Assembly (NCBI RefSeq): GCF_000801105.2
Contig: NC_079518.1
Span: 21,556,800 to 21,620,799, forward strand
Origin: Raphanus sativus
Taxonomy: Eukaryota > Streptophyta > Magnoliopsida > Brassicales > Brassicaceae
DNA length: 64,000 bases
Direction: 5' to 3'
Each line of letters begins with the position of its first letter. The first letter of the stretch is position 1. The position numbers and the translations under genes were made by a program. A model generated the notes under the pieces. The model saw only the letters and a program-made list of their open reading frames with translations. It was not told the origin of the DNA and ran no database searches. Positions 1-10,348 of this stretch are shown here, in pieces.

Positions 1-1011
1 CCTAATAGCTGAGGTATTAGCAGTAGCATTGTCTACCGTAATAGAAAACAATTTCTGAATTCCCCAGTCAGCTAAGCATTCGAGAAGAACAGTAGAAATT
101 GTCTGACCTTTATGATCCATGACAAATTTGAATCCAAGAATGATTTTCTTCAACTGCCATGTTGGGTCAACAAAATGTGCAGTTACAACCATGTAACTTG
201 CACCTGCCATCAAAACAACAACATCTAGTTAGAATAACAAACAAATGTTTTCGTTTTTCAGTTTCCAGAAATAAAAAACCCTTACCTGTCACCTGAGAAA
301 TCCAAATGTCAGTGGTGAGTGAAATTCTTTGCTGGTTAGTGTACAACCACCTCTTCAACGCCTCCTTCTTCTTCACAAACATCTCCACAATATCTCTAGT
401 AGCAGTTCTTCTTGAGTGGGGCTTGTAAAGGTTAACCTTTATGGAAATGCAAAACAAATATCATTAGTTTCAGAAATATACAAAAACATTAACAATGCAA
501 ATATACAACGCTATACCTTGTTGCAGAAGTATTTCCAGCCTGTACTTTCTATGAAAGAAAGAGGCAACTCAGCTAACACCAATAACTCATTTGAGGCTTC
601 TCTGAAAACCGTCTCAGACACCTTTGATGATTTCACACTGCCTTCATTATCGATCCTAGCTTGATTCTTCCCTTGGCTGATCACGTGAGCTTGGTACTCT
701 CTGCAGATTTGCAGGTGCTTCTGGAGATTGGAAGTTCCTGACTTTGTCTGGCATGAGAAAAGCTTTTGGCAGTAGTGACAAATGCACTTGTCACGGCTCT
801 CCTTTGTTCTGGTGTAGTGTTTCCACACACCTGACCTCGGCACAATAACTTTTGGCATCTTATTTGCCCGAGAACTCTCTCCACACGGTGTGTCAGCTTC
901 CTTCCTCTTCCCACGGCTATCAATGGTTTCACAGTCTACATGTTCAACTTCAACTTCATGTTCTTTGTCAGCACCATTGTTTTGTGGGTTTTTAGAGGAC
1001 GATGAATCCAT
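1..1011 (-). CDS. hAT transposase (zinc finger BED / RICESLEEPER-like), N-terminal part
   Basis: Exons by eye are 1011-517, 436-286 and 203 to the window edge; all junctions are GT-AG and phases agree (phase 0, then 1). The start MDSSSSKNPQ lies right after a CAG acceptor. Residues about 68-110 form a BED zinc finger (CICHYCQKLF, then LQKHLQICREY). Exon 2 gives the RRTATRDI and ISLTTDIW motifs and exon 3 the SYMVVTAHF, DHKGQT, WGIQKLF and TVDNATAN motifs that lead into the catalytic hAT core. The C-terminal dimerisation region is outside the window. The family cuts and pastes hAT DNA in the nucleus; domesticated relatives are DAYSLEEPER/RICESLEEPER. Because a transposon end lies just upstream, I call this a transposon gene, not a domesticated one. 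Confidence 0.85.
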
Positions 1012-1537
1012 CTGCAAGCAATAAAGAAAAATCAATACTCAGGACATGAAGCACTGACACAATACGCCAATACAAGCGACTTGTATTATTATTCTAAATT
1101 CTAATAAAACCAAAAATATAATTGCCAAACATTTTCAAAGTAACGAACGGTAAACTACCAAGCTTCTGAAACAAAACAAGCATACAAAAACAAGTTGACA
1201 ATTATCAGAACAGAACAAACATAAGACAACCTTTAATCTAAAACAAGTTGGCAACAAATGATTTAATATACAACACGTAAAGAAACAAATCAGTTATTGA
1301 CAATACCAAAGTTCACAATCATCGAAAAGAACAAACATAAGAAATTCTTTTATTGACTAATACATAAACACAAGTAGGATAGTTTAAGAAACAAGACACG
1401 AACTTAAGAAACAAGACACGAACGCATATACAAGAAAGTCTTGAAATGCAAAGAAATTTTTTTTTTTGGTCGCTAAATGAACCCGAAAAAACACAACTTA
1501 ATACTAACTAATCAAGTACAAAGAAGAAGAAGACTAC
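1012..1537 (-). other. Probable 5'UTR intron of the hAT transposase gene
   Basis: On the minus strand an AG|GTAG donor at 1537 and a TTGCAG acceptor abutting the start codon at 1011 bound a T-rich interval without ORFs. The leader exon would lie between about 1538 and 1700. Intron assignment is inferred from splice signals only. Confidence 0.45.
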
Positions 1538-1981
1538 CTCTGAATGTGCTATTGACGTCTTTGAGGAAGGAAATTAAGACTTTTTGATGGGTTACTCTCT
1601 CCATCTCAAACGCTTATATAAGTGAAGATATTCTAGGGTTTAGAACTTGCAAAAAAGTAGATTCGGGGAGGATAAGAGTTAGGAAATGATTCTGGATGTT
1701 GTGATTTAGATCTATCTAGAGAGAAAGTTGAGATTTTCTGGATATTCTACAAATCTAATCGTGAATCGAAAGAGGGGAAATGGTAAAGTTAGTCTTAGGG
1801 TTATTACATCGGATATACTGAAAACCCGAATGGATCCTGGTATTTAACCCGAACCGGTCCATACCCCATTATACCAAATAATCAGCCCCAATCGGTTTTT
1901 AGACAAGATCCGAACCCGATCCGACCCGGTTTTATCGGTGCGGGTTCCGTACGGGTTATCGGGTATGGATTATTTGCCCTG

Positions 1982-2482
1982 GCCTAGATTTTGGTTAAAC
2001 GTGTCTTAGACCCAAATAAACAAACTGAATCAAACCCAAACCGAACACCTAATCAAATCAAAATGTCAACCAATCGATTTCTGGTTTTTTTTTTTTCAGT
2101 TTGGTTCCAAATCGGTTTCCTGGTTTAGGATAATATGCCCACGCGTATGTCAAAGTATGCCAAATTTTGGTTACATTAGTATCTCTCTCGTTTCAGTCTC
2201 GTTCTCTGAAAAAAAAAAAGAAAATTACAACAACTTCGTATTCTTGCGCTTCGAATATTGTAGCAAAAACGAAGAGATCAAAAAGGTTAGATTCGATTCG
2301 AATATACTATCGCGTCGTCTTTTTGTAAGAAAAAATGTCCCACAATATTGTTGATGGGATGGCTTGAAATCGCCTGTGGTTTTCGAAAAATTTGATGAAA
2401 TGACTATATCCCTTGCCTTTGTGTTCATAAATTTACAATCACTTATTATTCCGACGAGTAATGTTAGTGGGCACAGGTAACG
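1982..2482. other. Intergenic spacer between hAT end and NIPA gene
   Basis: AT-rich sequence with poly-T and poly-A runs. The ORFs of 65-67 codons on both strands at 2157-2428 overlap each other, resemble no family and have no gene-like context. It presumably contains upstream promoter sequence of the NIPA gene. Confidence 0.5.
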
Positions 2483-2490
2483 TATAAAAG
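2483..2490 (+). promoter_or_regulatory. Candidate TATA box of the NIPA gene
   Basis: TATAAAAG followed by a GA/CT-rich stretch, about 410 bp upstream of the start codon. The long CT-rich leader, with acceptor-like TTTCAG (2661) and TTTTAG (2816) sites, would fit a 5'UTR intron. Not experimentally anchored. Confidence 0.5.
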
Positions 2491-2897
2491 GAGAGCTTTC
2501 TCGGTCTCAAATCACCCTTGATTTTTCTTTTTCTTTTTTGTTAATGATTTGTCTCTTTCCTTTATCTACCTGTTTTTGTCTGTATCCTACTTGTTACAAT
2601 TTGTCTGGTCTTCCATTTTTCTACCACAAAAAAAGAAAAAACTAAGATTTTTTTCTTTTCAGAATCGCACGATTGGTGAGGACAATTGCTACATTAACCA
2701 CTAATCAATCATTCGGAATATATGAGCCTTTTGTTTTTGTTTTATAATAATAAATAATAGGTTACTGGTACTTTGGATTCACTCTGATTCTTTCTTTGTT
2801 TGTGTTTTTGTTTTAGACCCAATAAAGCTATCTTCAGCCACAACTTTTGTCACAATTAATCATCTTTGGTTTTTAATATAAGCAAAACTAATACAAG

Positions 2898-4492
2898 ATG
2901 GAGGAGATGTCACCTGATAATATACATGGAGTCATTTTAGCTGTGTCTTCCAGTATATTCATCGGTTCTAGCTTCATCATCAAGAAAAAAGGTCTCAAGA
3001 AGGCTGGTGTAAGCGGACCCCGAGCAGGTTTTGACTCACTGAGATGTTACTTTTAGTCTGAGCCTCTTCAAAAAATTTACTCTTATTGTTTCTCTGCTTT
3101 GATCAGGTGAAGGAGGTTATGGATACTTATATGAGCCTTGGTGGTGGGCTGGCATGATAACAAGTAAGTTTACCCCTCTTTAATGGTTAATATAATATGT
3201 TTACACATGTCTGTGACTTTGGCTGTTATAGATGCTAATCACTTTTTGACTGTTTGAATGTTTTTGTTTTGGGTACTTTGTTGCAGTGATTGTTGGTGAG
3301 ATAGCAAACTTTGCAGCTTATGCATTTGCACCAGCTATTCTAGTGACACCTTTGGGAGCTCTAAGTATTATTTTCAGGTAGATCTCTATCTATCCACTAT
3401 GCCTAATCTCCCTCTCTTTCTTAAAACAACACAAAGTTTCCTGAAAACAGAAACCATGTTATGCAGCGCAGTGCTTGCACATTTTATTTTGCAAGAGAAG
3501 TTACATATGCTCGGTATACTTGGCTGCGTCCTCTGTGTTGTTGGGTCTACAACGATTGTTTTACATGCTCCTCATGAGCAAGACATTGAATCTGTCAAGC
3601 AAGTATGGCACCTTGCCACTGAACCAGGTAGATATTATAAAAGTCGTCCCATATTGTTTCAAACAACATATTCTCTTAATATTTTTAAAAATGTCTTAAC
3701 CAGGTTTCCTTGCTTACTCTGCTGTGGTGTTGGTTGTGGTGCTTGTATTAATCTTCTACTACGAGCCTCGTTATGGGAAGACGCATATGATAGTATATGT
3801 TGGGATTTGCTCTTTAATGGGTTCCCTTACTGTACGTTTTCATCTTTTTTCTTGAGCCATCTTTTTAGTTATATCTATCATCCCTTGTAAGTAAATGTAT
3901 CTGTCTCTCTTGCTAGGTTATGAGTGTTAAAGCTGTGGCAATCGCCATTAAGCTGACTTTTTCAGGGATGAATCAGTTCAAGTACTTCCACGCATGGATC
4001 TTCATTATAGTAGTGACCATATGTTGCCTTTTGCAGATCAACTACTTGAACAAAGTAATAATAACTACAAAGACCTTGTTTGATATCAATTTTCTTGTCA
4101 AATTACAAATTTGTATTCATCTATGCAGGCTCTGGATAATTTCAACACGGCCGTCATATCTCCAGTGTACTACGTTATGTTTACAACATTCACCATCTTA
4201 GCTAGCATGATCATGTTCAAGGTAAAAAAATGTAGCTTTGAGAGCTTATCATACGCTAATAAGATCATCATTTGTATATATTATGGTTCAGGACTGGGCT
4301 TCTCAGAGCGGACTGCAGATTGCGACACAGCTATGTGGCTTTGTGACCATTTTATCAGGAACGTTTCTTCTCCACAAGACAAAAGATATGGGAAATAGTG
4401 CCAGCTTACGTGGCGCCACGTCCCAGTCCCCTAGAGAGACTCCTGTTTTCATCAACTCAGCTTCCACTCGCAGTACTCATTCCAATCTTTAG
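2898..4492 (+). CDS. NIPA-type magnesium transporter (DUF803 family)
   Basis: Eight exons by eye: 2898-3027, 3107-3163, 3287-3377, 3467-3627, 3704-3831, 3917-4054, 4129-4221 and 4292-4492. All are GT-AG and in phase, giving 999 nt including the stop (332 residues), the usual NIPA length. The protein starts [19 protein letters not shown]. Family hallmarks include [44 protein letters not shown], the serine/alanine-rich [12 protein letters not shown] helix, and [21 protein letters not shown]. About eight or nine hydrophobic helices are followed by a polar serine/threonine-rich tail of about 45 residues. The family transports Mg2+ across plasma or endosomal membranes; the substrate here is inferred from the family. 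No break or odd codon is seen. It sits between a hAT end and a Mutator-like element. Confidence 0.93.
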
Positions 4493-4773
4493 CCTTCAAC
4501 GAGGCAACACGGGAAACAAAAAGGTTAAACTCAAAGAGAGCTTTTAGGGGGATTTGACTTGGAAAAAAAAAGAGCAACTGGGTTTTAAAGGTATACTCTG
4601 TCTTTGAGCGGGAGGAAAATTTAGGGAATGATTTGTTAGGAACTATATTCGATGGATTTTTTTCTGGAATATTCCTAAGATATTTGATATCTTACGTTAA
4701 CAATACACTTTGACTTAGTTGATGTTGATTGTTGACATAGATAATATTCTTTTTCTTTCGCGTATAACTGATG
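4493..4773 (+). other. 3' flank of NIPA gene
   Basis: Probable 3'UTR and downstream DNA; no ORF. A T-rich zone with GT-rich elements follows the stop codon and no canonical AATAAA is obvious. It ends at the target duplication of the adjacent transposon. Confidence 0.4.
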
Positions 4774-5749
4774 AAGTTTTTAGGGAAATTGCCACTAATA
4801 CCATTTTCAAGGTACCACTTTTCATGTTTACACTAACCAAATTTACCCTTAAAAATTTAATAGATAAAATACTATTATACCCCTAATTGATCAAACATAA
4901 ACATAGTATCTTTCTCCCACGATTTCTTCAAATTTCAGATTCACCAATAACAATCTATCAAATTATCTTCGGTGATCAAATCCGGCGAGATTCAACGATT
5001 CCGACGAGTTCTCCAGCGAGATTCGATGACGCTGACGAGTTTTACGGCGAGATTTGATGACGCCGACGTCCGGTGAGATTTGACGAAGACTTCAATCTCA
5101 AACGGACAGAACAAGACGATCTCTTACCACGAACGCGTAACAAAGGTGAGAGGATAATTTTAGCTTGATTTCTAATAATCGATCAGTTTCTGGGAAGGAA
5201 GACGAAGCTTTTCTCATGAGGTTTTAAAAATCTCAAATTTATAAAACCTTATAAATATTATCAATGAGGAACTTAGTGTTATGTATTATCGTCTTTTGAT
5301 GTATCTTGTTGATCCTTCAAGCTTTGAGTATTTTTGTGTTGAATATATTTTTACTCATACTAACTTATATTTCTTTTTTCTCCAAATCTTTGTCCCGCGA
5401 TCAAATTGGGAGTTGCTCCAAACGAAATCACCACTGAACTTGCTATCTCTGGCGAACTTGGCGAGATGTAGACGCGATCCGGCGAACAGAGGAAGAAGAT
5501 TAGCGAAGGTGTCAAGATAATTTGAGAATGAAGCATCGAAGAACGTGATTTCTCTCTTCTACTTTTATTTTTCAGAAAATGATTTGTTTAATTAATTTCA
5601 GGTTGAAAATTTTCAAACATGATCTGTTTATGTGATGTTGACGAAAGTGTTGATATTGAAATTGAAATTTTACTCTGTGATATTTATAAATCCTTATAAA
5701 TTTCATATTATAGAAAACATACTATTTCTATAAGTTTTGATGTTTGAAT

Positions 5750-6370
5750 ATATATATTGGGATATAATTCATTGGGATTTCACTGTTGATAAAGAAAGAG
5801 AAGGTTCAATTAGTGTTATTCCTAAAGATATATCTTACAAAGAGTTGATTAGGGTAGTTCTAAAAGAGGTACCAAATTTTATTTTGGAGCCAAGGCATTG
5901 ACGAAGTGGATTTTGTGTTGCTTAGAAGTGGTAGCTCACAGATTCTATTCACTGAATCAAGTATTTCTCAGGAACTTGTGTTTGGATTTCTCCAAAAGTA
6001 GAGCCTACATTCATTTTAGATGTGGAAGAGTTGATTCAAAAGTCACTTGAAGTTGCTGGCTTTGTTGCACACCAACCGTTTGAGCAAATGATTTTAAGAG
6101 GAATGAGAGAACAACAACACAAGGTCCTGAGTAAATTACAAAAAACATAGCGATTAAATATAAACCCAATAAAGAAAGGCATAATTTCAGAGACAAGGTT
6201 TTTACAGAGAAGGAAAAGCTTCAGGTGGTTGTTTGTGACAACATCAATAATAGTTTTGGATGGGATAACTTTTTTGGTGATGATGAAGAGATGCTAAGTG
6301 TTTATGCTACTGACGTTGAAGAGCTTATGCTCCTGAAAAGTTTCCAAAACATGAAGGTTTAAGTTCAGAA
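5750..6370 (+). pseudogene. Degenerate MULE-type N-terminal domain
   Basis: Scattered in-frame stretches (for instance IHWDFTVDKEREGSISVIP, then SYKELIRVVLKEV, and later NNSFGWDNFFGDDEEMLSVYA) resemble the N-terminal region found in Arabidopsis-type MuDR proteins. They are interrupted by several stops and frame changes. No catalytic MULE domain follows; the frame dissolves into TATAAA-rich sequence. I read it as a relic of the parental element's transposase. Confidence 0.4.
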
Positions 6371-6553
6371 TTAGCTCGAGTACTATGGAGAGCAGACAAT
6401 TATTTCTTAAAAATGATTTATAAGCCTCTATAAAACGTTATAAAACTTATAAAATAATTACCTTTTGATATTCTACAAATCTTTATAAATGAATTTATAA
6501 ATCCTTATAAATAACTTTAAATATTCTTATAAATCTAAAGAACACGTGCATGC

Positions 6554-7177
6554 TTTGTAAAGAGATGATGATACGTGGCAGATTCTGAGGCACATGAGGA
6601 CAGCAAGCAAGGCTCCACCGCTTCAGAAATTTTACATACCCTTATAAATTTTTTAATAATCCTTTATAAGGGTGTATAAACTTTATAAATTATTTTTATA
6701 AATTATTAATAAATTATTATACAAACTATTATAAATTGTTTTATAAGGCTTTCTAAATGGTTATAGACTCTTTTAGTTGATTTATAAACCTATAAAATTC
6801 TTAAATACCCAAAATACCCATTATAAATTGAATATAAGCTTTCATAAAGTTTTTATAAACTCTTATTAATAGTATACATACCCCTTATAAATTAGTTATA
6901 AACTTTCATAAATTTTTTATAAACATTTATAAATGGTTTATGGATTTTATAACTTGTTTTTATATGCCTTTATTAATGATTTATATACTTTTACAAATAA
7001 TTTTACAAACCCTTATAAGTTTTTGTAAAGAGATAATGATACGTGGCAGATTTTGAGGCACATGTGGACAGCAAGCAAGGTTCCACCGCTTCAGATATTT
7101 TACATACCCTTATAAAATTTATAAATGTTTTATAAATGGTTTTATAAGCCTTTATAAATATTAATAATATATATATA

Positions 7178-7216
<39 letters not shown>

Positions 7217-7465
7217 GATAAAGGTTTATAAATGATTCTAAATCTTCATAAATGGTTTATAAACATTTATAAATTATTTATAATCCTTATAAAGCCTTAT
7301 AGGCTGATTTTATAAACTCTTATAAATGAACTATACTTTAATAATATATTTAGAAAGCCTTTATAAGGCTTTTTAAAGAGATGATGATACGTGGCAGATT
7401 CTGAGGTACATGTGGACAGCAAGCAAGGCTCCACCGATTCAGAAATTTTAAATACCCTTATAAAT
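6554..7465 (+). repeat. Three dispersed copies of a ~95-bp unit in TTTATAA-rich DNA
   Basis: Copies begin near 6554, 7021 and 7371. Each reads AAAGAGATgATGATACGTGG, then a CAGATT-TGAGG stretch, GGACAGCAAGCAAGG, a CCACCG core and a TTATAAAT tail, with only a few changes between copies. All contain ACGTGGCA, a G-box/ABRE-like core. Spacing is about 467 and 350 bp. The DNA between and around them (about 6410-8310) is packed with TTTATAA/TTATAAA heptamers. Confidence 0.85.
7160..7210. repeat. AT dinucleotide microsatellite
   Basis: Interrupted (AT)n run inside the TTTATAA-rich core of the Mutator-like element. Confidence 0.9.
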
Positions 7466-7908
7466 CATTTTATAATCTTTTATAATGGTGTATAAACTTT
7501 ATAAATTATTTTTATAAATCCGTATACATTATTTACATACCCTTATAAATTATTATACAAACCATTATAAATTATTTTATAAGACTTTCTAAATGGTTAT
7601 AGATTATTTTAGTTGATTTATAAACCTATACAACACTTATAGTACCTCTTATAAACCTATACAACTCTTATACATCAGACAGAGAACTTGACATATGTAT
7701 TGTGAAACTAACTGTAAACGAGTTTGATTTCAAGTAAAAGTAGCTTAGAACTGCACATATGATCTCTTGGGTAATTTAAATTTAAAAGAAACAACTAAAT
7801 GATTTATAAAACCTTATAAGTCATTTATCCGGATTCATTAACCAATTTATAAAAGTTTATAACTTAGTTTATAAAGATTTATAAATTAGTTATAAAAATT
7901 ATAAATAC

Positions 7909-8145
7909 TTATAAATTATCGAAACAACTATCATCCAGGTGAAGTTTCAGAGACTCTATTACAACACCACGTGGGGCGTTTGCTTCTTTGCTATCCCCAA
8001 GGCATGGGTTCCAGCTATCAAATCTGGTTTTGGATGAAGGTGAAGCCTGAAGACAAGAATTGGTTCTTGCTCTGCCGGAGAGTGTGATATACATAGAAGA
8101 TATGCATCTCAAGATTTCTTCAGAGAACCTACTCAGGTTTTCCAT
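7909..8145 (-). pseudogene. Captured gene fragment, possibly DUF547-like
   Basis: A 78-codon minus-strand frame begins MENLSRFSEEILRCISSMYI and ends near VIESLKLHLDDSCFDNL. The pattern of an LSE-I-RCIS-IY segment, a serine-rich linker with FDSWNP, then a V-E-LxxDD segment recalls the region just upstream of the DUF547 domain in plant MIP1/leucine-zipper-like proteins. This rests on memory of family patterns only. It is coding-like DNA inside a transposon surrounded by TATAAA-rich filler, which favours capture. It could equally be a part of the element I cannot place. Confidence 0.35.
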
Positions 8146-8426
8146 GTCATCTACGATGAGAGATAAGCCTAGAAGATCTCCAAGGATAGTGTGATGAATA
8201 GTTTTATAAATAGTTTTATAAATATTTTAAGTATTTTATAAACTGTATAGTTGACTTTATAAAAATTCATAAATGGTTCGTAAAAAGTATTATAAGATCT
8301 TATAAATGGTTGATATACAAAACTGTTTTAAGTATCCATATGATTGGTTTTATAAACCTTTATAAACACACACGAGTATTGTTATCAGCCATTATAAATT
8401 TTCTCTTTGCAAGCACAAATAATCCA

Positions 8427-8897
8427 TCAAAGATACATAGATATATTGAAAGACATAGATATATTGAAAGACGGATCAGACCAAATAGCATATTTTTTGG
8501 CAAGGGTGATGACGATTTTGGCAAAGGTGATGAGGACCGTGAGAACACCAAACTCAGCATCCCAAGCGATGTCATGGCTCAATAGTGGGACTCCATGAGC
8601 AAAAACGTAAGCACAGTTGACAGCTCCCTTGAAGATACGGCAGCTCTCATCATGCTCATACACCTCCTTGTTCTCAGCGTAGAACTTGACTTCATTCTGA
8701 TTAGGCATCACCAGTATATCAACACCACAAACACCTGGCAAGTTGAATGAAACGCAAACACTTCCATCACCTTTTCGTTGTGTACTATCGTCTAAACGCT
8801 TACGACCTTTCACCACAAATGGATGGTCCTTCATCCATATTGTATCTCCCAGATTTATATATAAACAAACTAAGCATTTAATGGATCCTAATGCCAA
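8427..8897 (-). pseudogene. Captured fragment, possibly HSP20/alpha-crystallin-like
   Basis: A 156-codon frame on the minus strand contains VCVSFNLPGVCGVDILVMPN, then VKFYAENKEVYEHDE and FKGAVN. The order of a hydrophobic strand, LPGV, a short acidic/polar loop, VxFYAE and a glycine-rich ending recalls the alpha-crystallin fold of plant HSP20-like proteins. The C-terminal part drifts into hydrophobic and lysine-rich residues near the repeat-rich DNA. The upstream DNA (about 9000-9240) is CT-rich like a plant 5' leader. Function is not claimed. Confidence 0.35.
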
Positions 8898-9413
8898 AAA
8901 GGTGTGATCTTTTTGAGTGAGAGGAAGGATTAGAACCTATGTTAGGAGGGAGAAAGCGAGTACACTTGTTGTCGAGACAATCATCCTCAAGACTCCATTT
9001 TTAATCTTCGCATCCATCTCCTCTTCTTCTTCTTCTTTCTCTGCGTGATCTCTCCCCCTCTCTCTCTCTCCAATACGAAATTAAACAGAGACCAGTACGG
9101 AGTAAGCATAGCGTTACGAGGAGACAATACAATTCATAGAGCAATTCGTCACAGACGCCATTCCAAGAGAGGAGCATAGATCGAAACCGCCGCCGTACAA
9201 GAACATGATTGGATTTCGCCGCCGGAGAGTCGATCAACGGAGAGAGACACGATGGATCCGGTGGAGAGAGAGATGAATTGGAGATAAGATAAGGTTAGTT
9301 TTGTCTTTTACACATTAATAAAAAGTGTATTTGTGAAAATGTCCCTCTATTGGTGGTATTGTTGAATTGTGGTACCACACAAAGTGTAGTTATGAAATTT
9401 CCCCAAGTTTTTA

Positions 9414-9568
9414 ACACAGAATTAAGGATTGCAGCTTAAGTTTTACTCATCTGTTTTTGGTAACAATGAAGTTTTGGGCCTAGATTTAAGCAGATTAATG
9501 AAGAATATAGACACATATGTTGAATCTGAATTCGGCCTGATTGTATACATGATTCGATAGTAGTTAAT
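9414..9568. other. Spacer between two Mutator-like elements
   Basis: About 150 bp of AT-rich DNA directly after the target duplication of the left element and before the GGGGAAATTG start of the next. Nothing else seen. Confidence 0.5.
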
Positions 9569-9919
9569 GGGGAAATTGTTTTTTTTGGCCAAAAAACAAC
9601 TTTGTCCCATTTGTCTAATTTCTCTTTTGTACCATTTTTTTCTCTAATACCTTTTAGTATTTTCTAAAATAAATCAAATAAATAGTTTAACAAACAAAAA
9701 AATTCGAAACTAGTAAATACTGATGAAATACGTATATCAACTTATAGATATATATTTTAAGTTCAAAAATGTTTAAATCATAAATTCATATTTTATTCTA
9801 AAAAAGGTAGAAAATGTAATCTACTTTTTCATTGAATCTACTATGTTTAGAATACGTGTTCTACTTAAATAATAATAATCTAAAAATATTTAGAAAACAC
9901 ATTCTACGCTTAACCTATA

Positions 9920-10050
9920 ATTGTAAAATCTGTAGAAATCAAAATCTACACATTACTAAAAATCTAAAACCTGTAGAAATCAGAATCTACATATTACTAT
10001 AAATCTAAAACTAGTAGAAATCGATTTCTAACATATTTACTCTATTCTAC
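9920..10050. repeat. Short tandem repeat, ~43 bp x 3
   Basis: Three successive units share TGTAGAAATC(A/G) followed by AATCTACA(C/T)ATTACTA and AAATCTAAAA; the third is more diverged. They lie in the AT-rich leader of the MULE, where 9579-10348 otherwise shows no coding sequence. Confidence 0.65.
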
Positions 10051-10348
10051 CTATTTTAGAATACATGTTCTACGAATAAGGATAATATAAGAAGAGAATA
10101 TTTGGGAATATTTTGTTTCCTTATTTATTAACTTAAAATCGATTTTAAAAAATAGAAAAATATTTTTTTTAAATAACAAAATCTTAAAAAAAGAAAGAAA
10201 ATCTTAAAAAAAAAGAAAATTATTTTAATAAAAAAACGTGATTTCCCAATTAAAAACGATTTAGAAACATCTCATGTCATCTTCTATATTCCATTGATCA
10301 CCAAATTTTCACAAAAATTTCACATTCATTCTACCATGATTCATATCT

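Larger units (their letters stand above)
1..1981 (-). mobile_element. hAT DNA transposon, 5' half (left part outside window)
   Basis: The element carries a BED-finger hAT transposase on the minus strand and has a recognisable outer end at 1981. Read from the outside, the terminus begins CAGGGCAAATAATCC, the CAGGG-type start expected of hAT inverted repeats. It is followed inwards (about 1820-1981) by a dense block of ACCCG/CGGGT-type motifs, as is usual for hAT subterminal regions. The expected 8-bp target duplication would start at 1982 (GCCTAGAT); the partner copy lies outside the window. The transposase reading frame shows no break in the visible part, so this copy may be young or functional. 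Confidence 0.75.
4783..9404. mobile_element. Non-autonomous Mutator-like element (Pack-MULE-like), 4.6 kb
   Basis: A perfect 9-bp direct repeat, AAGTTTTTA, flanks the element at 4774-4782 and 9405-9413, the target-site length of Mutator transposons. The ends are inverted: GGGAAATTGCC on the left and GGGGAAATTTC on the right (read inwards). Both ends also hold GGTACCAC at the same offset, 28 bases from the edge. Inside are a decayed transposase N-terminus, three copies of a ~95-bp unit set in TTTATAA-rich DNA, and two gene-like fragments on the minus strand. No intact transposase is present, so movement would need help in trans. Confidence 0.82.

Noticed and set aside
167..457. Separate small protein ending in a cysteine-rich tail on the minus strand
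   Set aside because: The tail is intron read-through. Splice sites at 285 and 203 join the exon to the hAT catalytic region.
1820..1981. Ordinary promoter GC-box region of the hAT gene
   Set aside because: The ACCCG/CGGGT clustering ends sharply at a CAGGG terminus and fits hAT subterminal repeats better.
3399..3890. 163-codon single frame on the plus strand as an independent gene
   Set aside because: It is exon 4 of the NIPA gene plus flanking intron sequence.
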